This document shows positions 1 to 8,323 of a stretch of 64,000 bases of DNA, piece by piece; positions within the stretch are counted from its first letter, which is position 1; each line of letters starts with the position of its first letter. The position numbers were made by a program, and so were the translations under genes. The notes under the pieces were generated by a model that was given only the letters and a program-made list of their open reading frames with translations, had not been told where the DNA came from and ran no database searches. Origin of the DNA: Salinigranum rubrum (GTDB lineage Archaea > Halobacteriota > Halobacteria > Halobacteriales > Haloferacaceae). Location of the stretch: assembly GCF_002906575.1 (NCBI RefSeq), contig NZ_CP026309.1, positions 2,790,001 to 2,854,000 on the forward strand, written 5' to 3'.

Positions 1-2
1 CC

Positions 3-2228
3 GCAGTCGCGCCCGGGAAGGTCCGACTGAACAAGGACCGGGTCGCCGTCTACGACGACGAGGCCGAGATACAGTTGCAGTTCCGCGGCGGCACCGGCTA
101 CGGGACGAGCGCGTTCGCGGGAGCGGACGTCCAGCTCGTCGCCGCCCACGTCGAGGAGGACACCCAGACGGCACGGGAGCTCCTCTCGTCGAGTTCGGCG
201 CTGACGACGACGCGCGCGCTCGACCTCCTCACGGGGAGCGACGTCAACGAGAACGTCCACTTCGACCTCGTCGAGGGGTACGGGACGCTCGACGGGAGCG
301 GCGAGATCACCGGGACGTACGACCTCGGTGACGAGGACCGCGGGGCGGGCTTCTACGTCTTCTTCCTCGTCCAAGACCACCGCGGAGGGAACACCTGGGG
401 CGTCACGGACCAGGGGTTCGAGGAGTCGAACGGTGAACTGGCCGTCGAAAACGAGAGTCGCGTCCTCGGCGTCGACGTCGCCACCGTCCACCAACAGCCC
501 GCGGAGGCGAGCCTCGAACGGACCACCTACACCGCGGGTGACGACCTCACGTTCGACGTCGACGCCAAACAGGGCGACGGCGACGTGACCCACGCGGTCG
601 TCGTCTACAACCGACGGCAGTTCGAGAACAAGGACGTCACCGTCACGGTCGACGGCGATCTGAACGGGCTCACGGCCGACGACGTCAGCGTCGAACGGGA
701 GGTCGGGGACGTCAACGGCGTGGCGACGGTGTCTGGCTCGCCCGGCGTGTTCGGCCTCGGCAACCTCCAGGACGGGCAGGTCTCGGGCCTCATCTCGGGC
801 GCGCGCCTCGTCGACTTCGTCGCCGAACAGGCCGAGGCGGACGCGCCGCTCGACCGGACGACGAACGACGCCGTGACGCTCGACGCGAGCGTCACCGTCG
901 TCGACGGCGGCGACACCGAGGAAGTAACGGTCGAGACGTTCGAGAACTGGTCGACCGGCCAGTACGGCTACCTCTACGTGGCGACCGGCGAGAACTCCCG
1001 GGAGCTCACGACTACCCGGGGCGACCTGACGATCACGCCCGCACGGAGCAAGTCGGGCGGCGTCGAGAACGGCCGCGTCTCGATCGCACGGCTCTCCGAC
1101 GACGTCCCGAGCCTCACCATCGACTTCGGCGAGGGGGCGAGCGGAAACGTCAAGATCGCCCAGCGCTCCTCGCCCGGAAACGGCATCCGGTCGGTGAAAG
1201 CACAGGAGGACAGGGAGGACCCCCTCTACCTCGACATCGAGGTGCCGGAGGAGCTTCGAGACCACCAGTCGACCATCGACGTGACGGTCAGGAAGTCGAG
1301 CCTCGCCGGTCTCGCGCCCGACGAGGTGTCGCTGTGGCACTACACCGAGGGCCGCTGGACCGAACTCGACACGCGCATCCGGTCGCAGAACGCGACCCAC
1401 GTGACGTACGTCGCCACGACCGGGGGCTTCTCGCCGTTCGCCATCGCTCAGGGGTCGGGACCGACCGGGACGGTCACGCCGGAACCCGAGCCTGAAGAGC
1501 CGGACAGCGGCCCCAGCGTCAGTAGCGGGAGTGGGGGCGGCGGCGTCTCGACGGGGTCGCGCACCCTGTTCTCGGTGACGAAGCTCCTCTACGGCGGGAC
1601 GTCCATCGACTTCGACGTCGGCCAGTCGAGCGAGGCGCTCCAGCGCGTCTCGCTGACGTTCTCCGAGGAGACCGCCGGCCAGACCGCGATCGGCGAGCGC
1701 GACCGCCCGCGAGCCGACACCGACTACCCGCGTAACTACGACACCGTCCTGACGGTGGTCGACACGACGCCGCCGAACCAGGTCGCAGACCGGCCCGGTA
1801 CCGTCACGCTCGTGCTCAAGCGATCGGCGGTCGACGCGACCGGCGTCGCGGCGGACAGCCTCCGAATCCAGCAGTACGACGAGGGGAGCGGGACCTGGCA
1901 GACGTTCGCCACAGACGTCGTCGCGGCGGACGACGAGACGGTGACGCTCAGCGCCGACGTCTCGACCTTCGGGACGTTCCTCGTCTCGACGGCGGAGACG
2001 ACCGCGAGCACGTCGGCGACGACCGACGAATCGACCGATGAACCGACGGCAACGCTGACGCCGACCGCGGAGCCGCTGCAGACGCAGACGGGGACGCCGA
2101 CGCTCCAGCCCGACCGGACGGCGGAGCCGACGTCGACCGACACGCGGTTCCCCGGTCTCGGCGTCACCGCGACGCTCGTCGCAGGCGTCCTCGCCCTGCT
2201 GCTCGGTTGGCGGCGCCGACAGCGCTGA
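3..2228 (+). CDS. S-layer-like surface glycoprotein, PGF-CTERM-like anchor (5' truncated)
   Basis: The reading frame is open from the left edge, so the N-terminus and signal peptide lie outside the window. What remains is about 740 residues of acidic, Thr/Asp/Val-rich extracellular sequence of the haloarchaeal S-layer or BGTF-surface type. A Pro/Glu and Ser/Gly linker sits near base 1480-1560, followed by a second domain and a Thr/Pro-rich stalk (1990-2130). The C-terminus has the tripartite anchor of archaeosortase substrates: FPGLG, a hydrophobic helix, then Arg-rich GWRRRQR. PGLG is a variant of the usual PGF motif. It probably sits on the cell surface, lipid-anchored after ArtA processing. 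The surface class is secure; the exact role is not known. Confidence 0.85.
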   Translation, partial: AVAPGKVRLNKDRVAVYDDEAEIQLQFRGGTGYGTSAFAGADVQLVAAHVEEDTQTARELLSSSSALTTTRALDLLTGSDVNENVHFDLVEGYGTLDGSGEITGTYDLGDEDRGAGFYVFFLVQDHRGGNTWGVTDQGFEESNGELAVENESRVLGVDVATVHQQPAEASLERTTYTAGDDLTFDVDAKQGDGDVTHAVVVYNRRQFENKDVTVTVDGDLNGLTADDVSVEREVGDVNGVATVSGSPGVFGLGNLQDGQVSGLISGARLVDFVAEQAEADAPLDRTTNDAVTLDASVTVVDGGDTEEVTVETFENWSTGQYGYLYVATGENSRELTTTRGDLTITPARSKSGGVENGRVSIARLSDDVPSLTIDFGEGASGNVKIAQRSSPGNGIRSVKAQEDREDPLYLDIEVPEELRDHQSTIDVTVRKSSLAGLAPDEVSLWHYTEGRWTELDTRIRSQNATHVTYVATTGGFSPFAIAQGSGPTGTVTPEPEPEEPDSGPSVSSGSGGGGVSTGSRTLFSVTKLLYGGTSIDFDVGQSSEALQRVSLTFSEETAGQTAIGERDRPRADTDYPRNYDTVLTVVDTTPPNQVADRPGTVTLVLKRSAVDATGVAADSLRIQQYDEGSGTWQTFATDVVAADDETVTLSADVSTFGTFLVSTAETTASTSATTDESTDEPTATLTPTAEPLQTQTGTPTLQPDRTAEPTSTDTRFPGLGVTATLVAGVLALLLGWRRRQR

Positions 2229-2245
2229 CCGACGCGACAAACTCG

Positions 2246-2261
2246 TCTCTCTCTCTCTTTT
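2246..2261 (+). terminator. Pyrimidine/T-rich terminator
   Basis: A TC-repeat ending in four T lies 17 bases after the surface-protein stop. Archaeal RNA polymerase terminates at T-rich tracts of this kind. Confidence 0.45.
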
Positions 2262-2351
2262 CGCTTCGCGTCATCACGAGACGTCGAGCCACGCGAACGG
2301 CTCAGAACACTGGACGCCGAACGGGTCGTATCCGCCCCGAAACCCGGCCAC

Positions 2352-3188
2352 TCAGGACCGACGTGTGAGCGGAACGACCGCCGCTCCGACGAGCATCCCG
2401 AACCCCGCGCCGGCCTGGTGGACGGGCATCGCGGGCGACGCGGCGAGGAGGTCGAGGACGACGACAGCCACGACGAGGACGAAGAAGCCGGCGACGACGA
2501 GCGGACTCACCGCGTGACCGCCGTCGAGACGGACCGGCCGACCCGCCCCGACACACTCGTCGAGCCGTCGGCGGAGGGCGCTCGCCAGCGCCAGAAAGCT
2601 CACGACGGCGACGACGCCGAGGAACGCGAAGCCGACGGTCGACGCGCCGTACCCGGTCGCCGTCGTCCCGAAGAGATCGAACGAGAACGAGCCGACGACG
2701 GGCGCGACCACGACGAGTTCCCAGTAGCAGAAGACGAACCACCGGCGCTGTCCAAGCGCGGTGAGCACGACGAGGAGCGCCCAGGCGGCGACCACGATGA
2801 GTGCGACGTTCCCGAAGACGTGCGTGTGGTACTCGCTGGGGGCGTGGATCAGCACGTGGGCAACTCGCGTGAACTCGTGCCAGGCCCACGCGTACGGGGC
2901 GAGCGGCTCCGGGGCGAGCCGGCGTGGCGACGCCGTCTGCGCCACGGTGTAGCGCATGTATCTGAGCCGAATCCACGCGGCGAACGCGGGCTGGATCAGA
3001 AAGTGAACGACCAGCAGTACGAGAGGAACGGACCAGATGGTCGCCAGTTCGCGCCGGGTCGGGCGGGGGAGGCCACCGGTCACGCGGGCGTCTCGGTGGT
3101 GCCGGGCGTCCGGAGAGCTCCCGTCGCCGGGGAGCCCCGTCGGTGCCGACTGCGGAGTACCGTTCCGACGGTCGTGTCCGTTGCTCAT
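2352..3188 (-). CDS. Rhomboid-like polytopic membrane protein
   Basis: About 278 residues with six or more hydrophobic helices after a short hydrophilic N-terminus. The ATG at 3188 (MSNGHDRRNG) is preferred over the upstream in-frame start because the extra residues are Arg/Pro-rich and not conserved-looking. Three features match rhomboid intramembrane serine proteases in order: HTHVFGN (His/Asn of helix 2), YGAST (Ser-containing helix 4, normally GxSG) and a final helix beginning VHQAGAGFG (catalytic-type His followed by GxxxG). The residue after the putative Ser is Thr, not Gly, so activity is uncertain. It stands alone, convergent with the surface-protein gene. Confidence 0.65.
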   Translation of the reverse strand: MSNGHDRRNGTPQSAPTGLPGDGSSPDARHHRDARVTGGLPRPTRRELATIWSVPLVLLVVHFLIQPAFAAWIRLRYMRYTVAQTASPRRLAPEPLAPYAWAWHEFTRVAHVLIHAPSEYHTHVFGNVALIVVAAWALLVVLTALGQRRWFVFCYWELVVVAPVVGSFSFDLFGTTATGYGASTVGFAFLGVVAVVSFLALASALRRRLDECVGAGRPVRLDGGHAVSPLVVAGFFVLVVAVVVLDLLAASPAMPVHQAGAGFGMLVGAAVVPLTRRS

Positions 3189-3540
3189 GGCCGCTCGCCT
3201 CGCGGACCGGAGATGGGTCTCACGAGGCGGGGGTGTGTCCATCCGCGTGACATCGATACTGACTCTGCGGCCGACTGGTACTTACAACAACCGGGCTGAG
3301 AATCAAAACAGATACTGAAGACGGGTCGAGTCACGTGTCGTTCAACAGGGCATCGATACGGACACAGGCCGGTTGTGGGAGTGCCCGACGATGACGTTCG
3401 AGTATCCGATTTGAGACTACTGAGCCAACCGGAGATCGGGTAAGAGTCGACCGAGCGTCGTCGATGTCTCGAACCGAGGTCGTGCGTGCGGTCGGTCACC
3501 GGGACGACCGCTTAAGCCGACGCGGTCACTGCACTCGACA
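3189..3540. other. Divergent intergenic region
   Basis: The spacer between the rhomboid-like gene (minus) and the beta-propeller gene (plus). Short open frames here are Ser/Arg/Pro-rich and do not look coding. A TATA-like CTTAAG lies at its right end; nothing else is recognised. Confidence 0.5.
3511..3516 (+). promoter_or_regulatory. TATA-like box for the beta-propeller lipoprotein
   Basis: CTTAAG lies 25-30 bases upstream of the ATG at 3541. This spacing predicts a leaderless transcript, which is common in haloarchaea. Confidence 0.4.
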
Positions 3541-4815
3541 ATGACTGCTCCGCGTCGAGACCCGGTCCTGTATCCGAACGCCCAGGGAGGCCGCCGCCGT
3601 CTCGGCGTCTCCCGCCGACGGCTCCTCGCGGGGTCCGTCGCGGCAGGGATGACAGCCACCGCGGGCTGTTCGGGGAGCGGGGCCACCGGGGACGACGACG
3701 GCCGCACCCGGCCGACCGTCCTCGTGTTCAACACCGGCGACAGCACCGTCAGCGTCATCGACCCGACGACGGACGAGGTACTCACGACCCAGCACCTCGG
3801 CCTGACCTCGTCGTTCCCGTCGAACCAGTACACGCCGACGCTGACCGACAGCGCGGACGACACGCTCTGGCTCAACGTCGGCCGTGGCGTGCGCGGCCTC
3901 CGCGCCGGGTCCCTCGCCGAACGGGTCGCGTTCGAGACCGGCTCCGGCGCGAACTGGCTGGAGCAGACGCCGGACGGGAGACATCTCGTCGTCAGCGCGC
4001 GCGAACCCGCCCACAGGCAGTTCCGCCTCGACGCCGACCCCGCTTCGAGTACGTTCGGCGAGGTCACCGGCGAACTCGACCGCCGGAGCGAGGGCGGAAC
4101 CGGAGACAACGCGGGGCCGGGACCGTGCGACGTGACGATCCACCCCGACGGCTCCCACGCGTACGTCCCGGACATCTTCGGCGACACCCTCACCGTCATC
4201 GACGTCGAGACGTTCGAAATCGTCACACAGGTCGACGTCGAACCGGTCGTTGGCGAACAGTCACGGCCCTGGATGGCGACGGTCGCCCCCGACGGCGAGA
4301 CGCTCCTCGTCGAGCACAACGAGGGGAGCGGGACGGAGAGCGTCTGGGACGTCTCCGACCCCGCGGCACCCGAAGAGCGCGTTCGACTCACCGCCGACGA
4401 CGGTCTCGGCGAGCGGCCGCTGACGAGCGAGATCGGGCCCGACTCGGAGACGGGGTACGTGTTCACGCCGGGGTCGAACGACGTCACCGTCGTCGACCTC
4501 GTCGCCGACGAGGTGAGCGGGCGGATCGACCTCGGCGGGTCGGCGTTCGTCGGCACGTGGGAGCCGACCCACGAGAAACTGTACGTCCCGATCCAGACGA
4601 ACGACGAGGTGGCGGTCGTCGACCACGCGTCGGGGGAGGTCACGGCGACGATTCCGGTCGGCGCACGGCCCTACGGCGCGACGGCCGCGAACGTCCGCCC
4701 GCGATTCGAGACGGCGAACGACATCGTCACCGCGCTGGCGACGATGGGCGTCTCGTTTCACGAGAGCGAAACGACCTACTGCATCGGCAACTGCGCGTGC
4801 GGACACGAACTGTGA
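3541..4815 (+). CDS. Tat lipoprotein, YncE/YVTN-type beta-propeller
   Basis: 424 residues. The N-terminus has a twin-arginine signal (SRRRLLAGSVAAG) ending in a lipobox Cys (TATAGC), so it is exported folded and lipid-anchored outside the membrane. The body consists of repeated blades of the YVTN/YncE kind, for example VSVIDPTTDEV, LTVIDVETFEI, VTVVDLVADEV and VAVVDHASGEV, giving a seven-bladed-type propeller. The C-terminal tail is unusual: CIGNCACGHEL places three Cys and one His in ten residues, a possible metal or redox site. Substrate and partners are unknown. The start is fixed by the Tat signal and the TATA spacing. Confidence 0.8.
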   Translation: MTAPRRDPVLYPNAQGGRRRLGVSRRRLLAGSVAAGMTATAGCSGSGATGDDDGRTRPTVLVFNTGDSTVSVIDPTTDEVLTTQHLGLTSSFPSNQYTPTLTDSADDTLWLNVGRGVRGLRAGSLAERVAFETGSGANWLEQTPDGRHLVVSAREPAHRQFRLDADPASSTFGEVTGELDRRSEGGTGDNAGPGPCDVTIHPDGSHAYVPDIFGDTLTVIDVETFEIVTQVDVEPVVGEQSRPWMATVAPDGETLLVEHNEGSGTESVWDVSDPAAPEERVRLTADDGLGERPLTSEIGPDSETGYVFTPGSNDVTVVDLVADEVSGRIDLGGSAFVGTWEPTHEKLYVPIQTNDEVAVVDHASGEVTATIPVGARPYGATAANVRPRFETANDIVTALATMGVSFHESETTYCIGNCACGHEL

Positions 4816-5072
4816 CGGGCGCTCGGCGCGCGGAAAACGTTCTCTCGAACCGACCGCCTGCGACCGATCGAGGCGGAGATTAAGTCGCTCCTACCCGGCG
4901 GCGTACCGACCACATCGGCTTCCTAACCGTCCGGTCGAAGACCGCCCGTCCGGGCGTGAACGGCGCGGACGCGACGGCCGGACGGACGGTACGCCGCACT
5001 GGCCGGTTACGCCCGTCCGAACCGCCGTTACGCGGAGAATAGCTTTGCCCGCGGTTGACAACCCTGCTACGT

Positions 5073-6140
5073 ATGAATCGAAGAGGGTTCGTCGGACTTC
5101 TCGCCCTGTTCACGGGCTGTTCTGCCCGTCTGCCCCTCCAGGACGGGCCGGACGAGCCGACAGGGTCAGTCCGGACGCCGGGACCGGTCTCGAACGTGAA
5201 CGTCGCCAACACGACGACACCGATACCGGCTGCGACGCCGGCCCCGGAACCCGAGCCTGAACCGGAACCGGAGCCCGAACCCGAGCCGGAGGTCCCGAAC
5301 CCGGTCGAAGAGGAGGTCGTCGACGAGAACGAACCGGTCGCCGAGCGCGAACTCACCGACAGCGAGATCCGCGGGCTCGAGACGCTGCAGAACGCCGACC
5401 GGAAGATCACGGCCGTCGTCGAGGCGTTCACCGACGGGTACGGAACGGAACTCACCGACGTCACGGCGGCGAGCGTCGGCTTCCTCACCTCCGAGTACGA
5501 CGTCGGACTCGCGCTGGCGGCGGCACAGAAGGACTACGTCAAGGCCTCGAAGCGCGCCGCCAACGCCGAACAGGAGCTGCGAGCCGAGCAACTGATCGCG
5601 TGCTGGCAGTTCCTCCGACACGCGACGAAGGCACAGGTCGCCGTCATCGAGGCCCACGAGCAGCTCGTGAGTGCCCTCACCGACTTCGAGCGCGACTACT
5701 ACGAGGGCGGACTCACCGCCGCGGACGAGATACAGACGATACTCACGGCGGCCGACCGCGGTCTGTCCAACGCCCTCGCGGTCTCGTCGGTCGACGACAC
5801 CGTCGCCGTCAGTTCCATCTCCACGGAGGAGTACGAGGGGAAGGTCGTGCAGTTCGAGGCGGACATCGGCACCTACCACGCTCTCGACGCCGTCGTCCGC
5901 GAGTTCGCCGACGGGGTGAAGTGGCTCCGGCGGGCCAAAGCGCACATCAACGGCGACGACAGGAACGTCCAGAAGGCCCACGAGGCCGCGAAGGAGGCGC
6001 GGAACACGCTCCGCAGCGCGCGGAAAGCGGCCGACTCGGTCCGAGGGAACGCCGACGGCACCTCGCTCACCCCGGTGTTGCTCGCCTTCCGGGAGCTCGG
6101 GTTCGCGAAGATCGACGAGGCCGAAGAGATCCTGGAGTAA
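5073..6140 (+). CDS. Lipoprotein with Pro-Glu repeat linker and helical domain
   Basis: 355 residues from the ATG at 5073; six upstream codons are in frame but precede the natural signal. The N-terminus, NRRGFVGLLALFTGC, is a short RR-containing lipoprotein signal with lipobox Cys. A Pro-Glu dipeptide repeat (bases about 5244-5294) forms an extended stalk. The remaining 270 residues are Ala/Glu-rich and predicted helical, with pieces such as AAAQKDYVKASKRAANAEQEL that suggest helical hairpins or coiled coil. No family is recognised. The next gene on the same strand is an ABC exporter ATPase 100 bases away, so a link to export is possible but unproven. Confidence 0.7.
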   Translation: MNRRGFVGLLALFTGCSARLPLQDGPDEPTGSVRTPGPVSNVNVANTTTPIPAATPAPEPEPEPEPEPEPEPEVPNPVEEEVVDENEPVAERELTDSEIRGLETLQNADRKITAVVEAFTDGYGTELTDVTAASVGFLTSEYDVGLALAAAQKDYVKASKRAANAEQELRAEQLIACWQFLRHATKAQVAVIEAHEQLVSALTDFERDYYEGGLTAADEIQTILTAADRGLSNALAVSSVDDTVAVSSISTEEYEGKVVQFEADIGTYHALDAVVREFADGVKWLRRAKAHINGDDRNVQKAHEAAKEARNTLRSARKAADSVRGNADGTSLTPVLLAFRELGFAKIDEAEEILE

Positions 6141-6242
6141 GTACTCGACGACCGACCCCAGCTCTCGAAGCACACCAACGACTGCGACAGACCCACGCGG
6201 GTCGGCGACTGTCTTTTCCGTCTCAACCCCTTGCTACTGGTG

Positions 6243-7286
6243 ATGACCGCATCGGAGCGCCGAGGGGTGCGAAACGGCGAGTGGAGCGACCCGTCCGAGA
6301 CGCGCGCCGTCGACCCCGAGTCGGCCGTCGTCGTCGACGGGGTCCGAAAGCGGTTCGGGAGCGGTCCCGAGGCGGTGACGGCCGTCGACGACGTCTCGTT
6401 CGCCATCGAGCGCGGGTCGGTCGTCGGGCTACTCGGACCGAACGGGGCCGGCAAGACCACGCTCATCAAGTGTATCCTCGGGATGGTGCTGCCCGACGAG
6501 GGGGCGGTCTCGATTCACGGCCACGACGTGTCCGCCGAGCCCCGGAGGGCGTACGCCCACGTCGACGCGATGCTCGAAGGCGCCCGCAACGACTACTGGC
6601 GGCTGACCGTCCGGGAGAACCTCCGGTACTTCGCGACCATCAGCGGCGTCGACCCCGACTCCGTGACCGCGCGACACGACCGCCTCCTCGACCAACTCGA
6701 CCTCGCCGACAAGGCCGATGAACCGGTGCGAAAGCTCTCCCGCGGGATGAAGCAGAAGGTGTCGCTCGCGAGCGTCCTCGCCACCGAGTCCGACGTCGTC
6801 TTCCTCGACGAGCCGACGCTCGGACTCGACGTCGAGAGTTCGCTCACCCTCCGCCGGGAACTCCGGCGCATCGTCGAGGCGCGCGACCTCACGGTCGTCC
6901 TCTCGAGCCACGACATGGACGTCATCGAGGACGTCTGCGACCGGGTGATCATCATGAGCGAGGGGCGGGTCGTCGCCGACGACACCGTGTCGAACCTCCT
7001 GCATCGGTCGGGAACGGGAACGTACCGCGTCACCAGTCCCGACCTCGACAGGGAAGTGATCGACGCGCTCGAAGCGCGGTTCGACGTGACCGACGTGGAG
7101 CGCCGCGACGGTCGAACCCACGTCGAGGTCCGGGTCGACAGCGACGGCTTCTACCGTCTCGTCGACACCCTCCGCGAGAACAGGGTGACCATCGACGGCG
7201 TGACGAGCGTCGCGCGCGATCTCGAATCGGTGTTCGTCGAACTCACCGACCGAACGAACGGGACGGAGAGGGGAGGGAGTCGGTGA
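6243..7286 (+). CDS. ABC-2 type exporter, ATP-binding subunit
   Basis: 347 residues from the ATG at 6243. The nucleotide-binding domain has Walker A GPNGAGKTT (about residue 65), the signature LSRGMKQK (about 165), Walker B VVFLDEP and the switch His in LSSHDMD. An additional C-terminal domain of about 90 residues after the ATPase core is typical of ABC-2 drug, polysaccharide or antibiotic exporters (CcmA/NatA-like). The stop overlaps the permease start in GTGA, so the two are translated together as one exporter. The substrate is not evident. Confidence 0.88.
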   Translation: MTASERRGVRNGEWSDPSETRAVDPESAVVVDGVRKRFGSGPEAVTAVDDVSFAIERGSVVGLLGPNGAGKTTLIKCILGMVLPDEGAVSIHGHDVSAEPRRAYAHVDAMLEGARNDYWRLTVRENLRYFATISGVDPDSVTARHDRLLDQLDLADKADEPVRKLSRGMKQKVSLASVLATESDVVFLDEPTLGLDVESSLTLRRELRRIVEARDLTVVLSSHDMDVIEDVCDRVIIMSEGRVVADDTVSNLLHRSGTGTYRVTSPDLDREVIDALEARFDVTDVERRDGRTHVEVRVDSDGFYRLVDTLRENRVTIDGVTSVARDLESVFVELTDRTNGTERGGSR

Positions 7287-8137
7287 CCCGAAGGCTGACC
7301 GCCGTCGACGGTGAGGTCGAAAGCGGGACGGGGCGTGAACGCGACGACACGGAGACGCCGCGTCCGGCGGGCTACCGTCACCTCGCGCGGGCCGTGTTCA
7401 CCCGCGAGTATCTCATCTTCGTCCGCTACCCCGCGAACGCCGTCGGCGGCATCGTCATCTCGCTGTTCTTCTTCGGCCTCCTCTTCTACGGGGGGCAGAT
7501 GGTCGCCGGACAGGCGCTCACCGACTCCCTCGAAGGCATCATCGTCGGCTACTTCCTGTGGACGCTCTCGGTGGGCGCGTACAGCGCCATCTCGAACGAC
7601 ATCGCGAGCGAGGTGCAGTGGGGCACCCTCGAACGGCACCTCATGACCCCGTTCGGCTTCGCCCCCGTCGTCCTCTTCAAGGGCGTCGCGAAGGTCGTCC
7701 GCACGTTCGTCACCTCCTCGATCATCCTCGCGGTCATGCTTCTCGTGAGCGGGACCGGCCTCCAGTTGAACCTCGTGACCGTGGTTCCCGTGGCGACGCT
7801 CGCCGTCGTCTCCGTTCTGGGTCTGGGCCTCGCCGCCGGTGGGGTCGCCATCCTCTACAAACGCATCGGCAACTGGCTCAACCTCCTGCAGTTCGGGTTC
7901 ATCGTGCTCATCTCGCTGCCGGCGTTCGACCTCGGCTGGGCCCGGTTCCTCCCGCTCGCGCAGGGGAGCGCGCTGCTCCAGCGGGCGATGGTCGACGGCA
8001 CCCGGCTGTGGGAGTTCTCGGTCGGCGACCTCGCCGTCCTCTGCGTCGTGGCGCTCGGCTACCTGCTCCTCGGCTACGTCGTATTTCAGGCCGCGACGCG
8101 TCGCGCGCGACGGCTCGGCGTGCTGGGCGACTACTGA
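7283..8137 (+). CDS. ABC-2 type exporter, permease subunit
   Basis: 284 residues starting at the GTG that overlaps the ATPase stop by four bases. About 30 hydrophilic N-terminal residues precede six hydrophobic helices, the usual ABC-2 permease topology. An elbow region, HLARAVFTREYLIFVRYPAN, resembles the start of family members. It forms the membrane channel for the ATPase encoded just upstream. The C-terminus is Arg-rich and cytoplasmic. No substrate-binding or processing gene lies beside it except the upstream lipoprotein, so the exported molecule cannot be assigned. Confidence 0.85.
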   Translation: MTRRLTAVDGEVESGTGRERDDTETPRPAGYRHLARAVFTREYLIFVRYPANAVGGIVISLFFFGLLFYGGQMVAGQALTDSLEGIIVGYFLWTLSVGAYSAISNDIASEVQWGTLERHLMTPFGFAPVVLFKGVAKVVRTFVTSSIILAVMLLVSGTGLQLNLVTVVPVATLAVVSVLGLGLAAGGVAILYKRIGNWLNLLQFGFIVLISLPAFDLGWARFLPLAQGSALLQRAMVDGTRLWEFSVGDLAVLCVVALGYLLLGYVVFQAATRRARRLGVLGDY

Positions 8138-8323
8138 TTTCGGGGTAGTCCACGGGTAATCGGTCGCCGTCGGCGAGTCGTACCCAGAAAATGTTGTTAA
8201 GGGTACATACACACCCACCACACGAAAGGTAACGTTAATCAGTAGCTCCCTCGTGAATGGAGACAACAGACGCGAACGGCCCTCCACTAATCGGATGTTT
8301 CGCATGCTTCATCTATCAAGACA

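Noticed and set aside
3185-3499. A 104-codon minus-strand frame before the beta-propeller gene
   Set aside because: It is Ser/Arg/Pro-rich and covers the divergent promoter region. No domain is seen.
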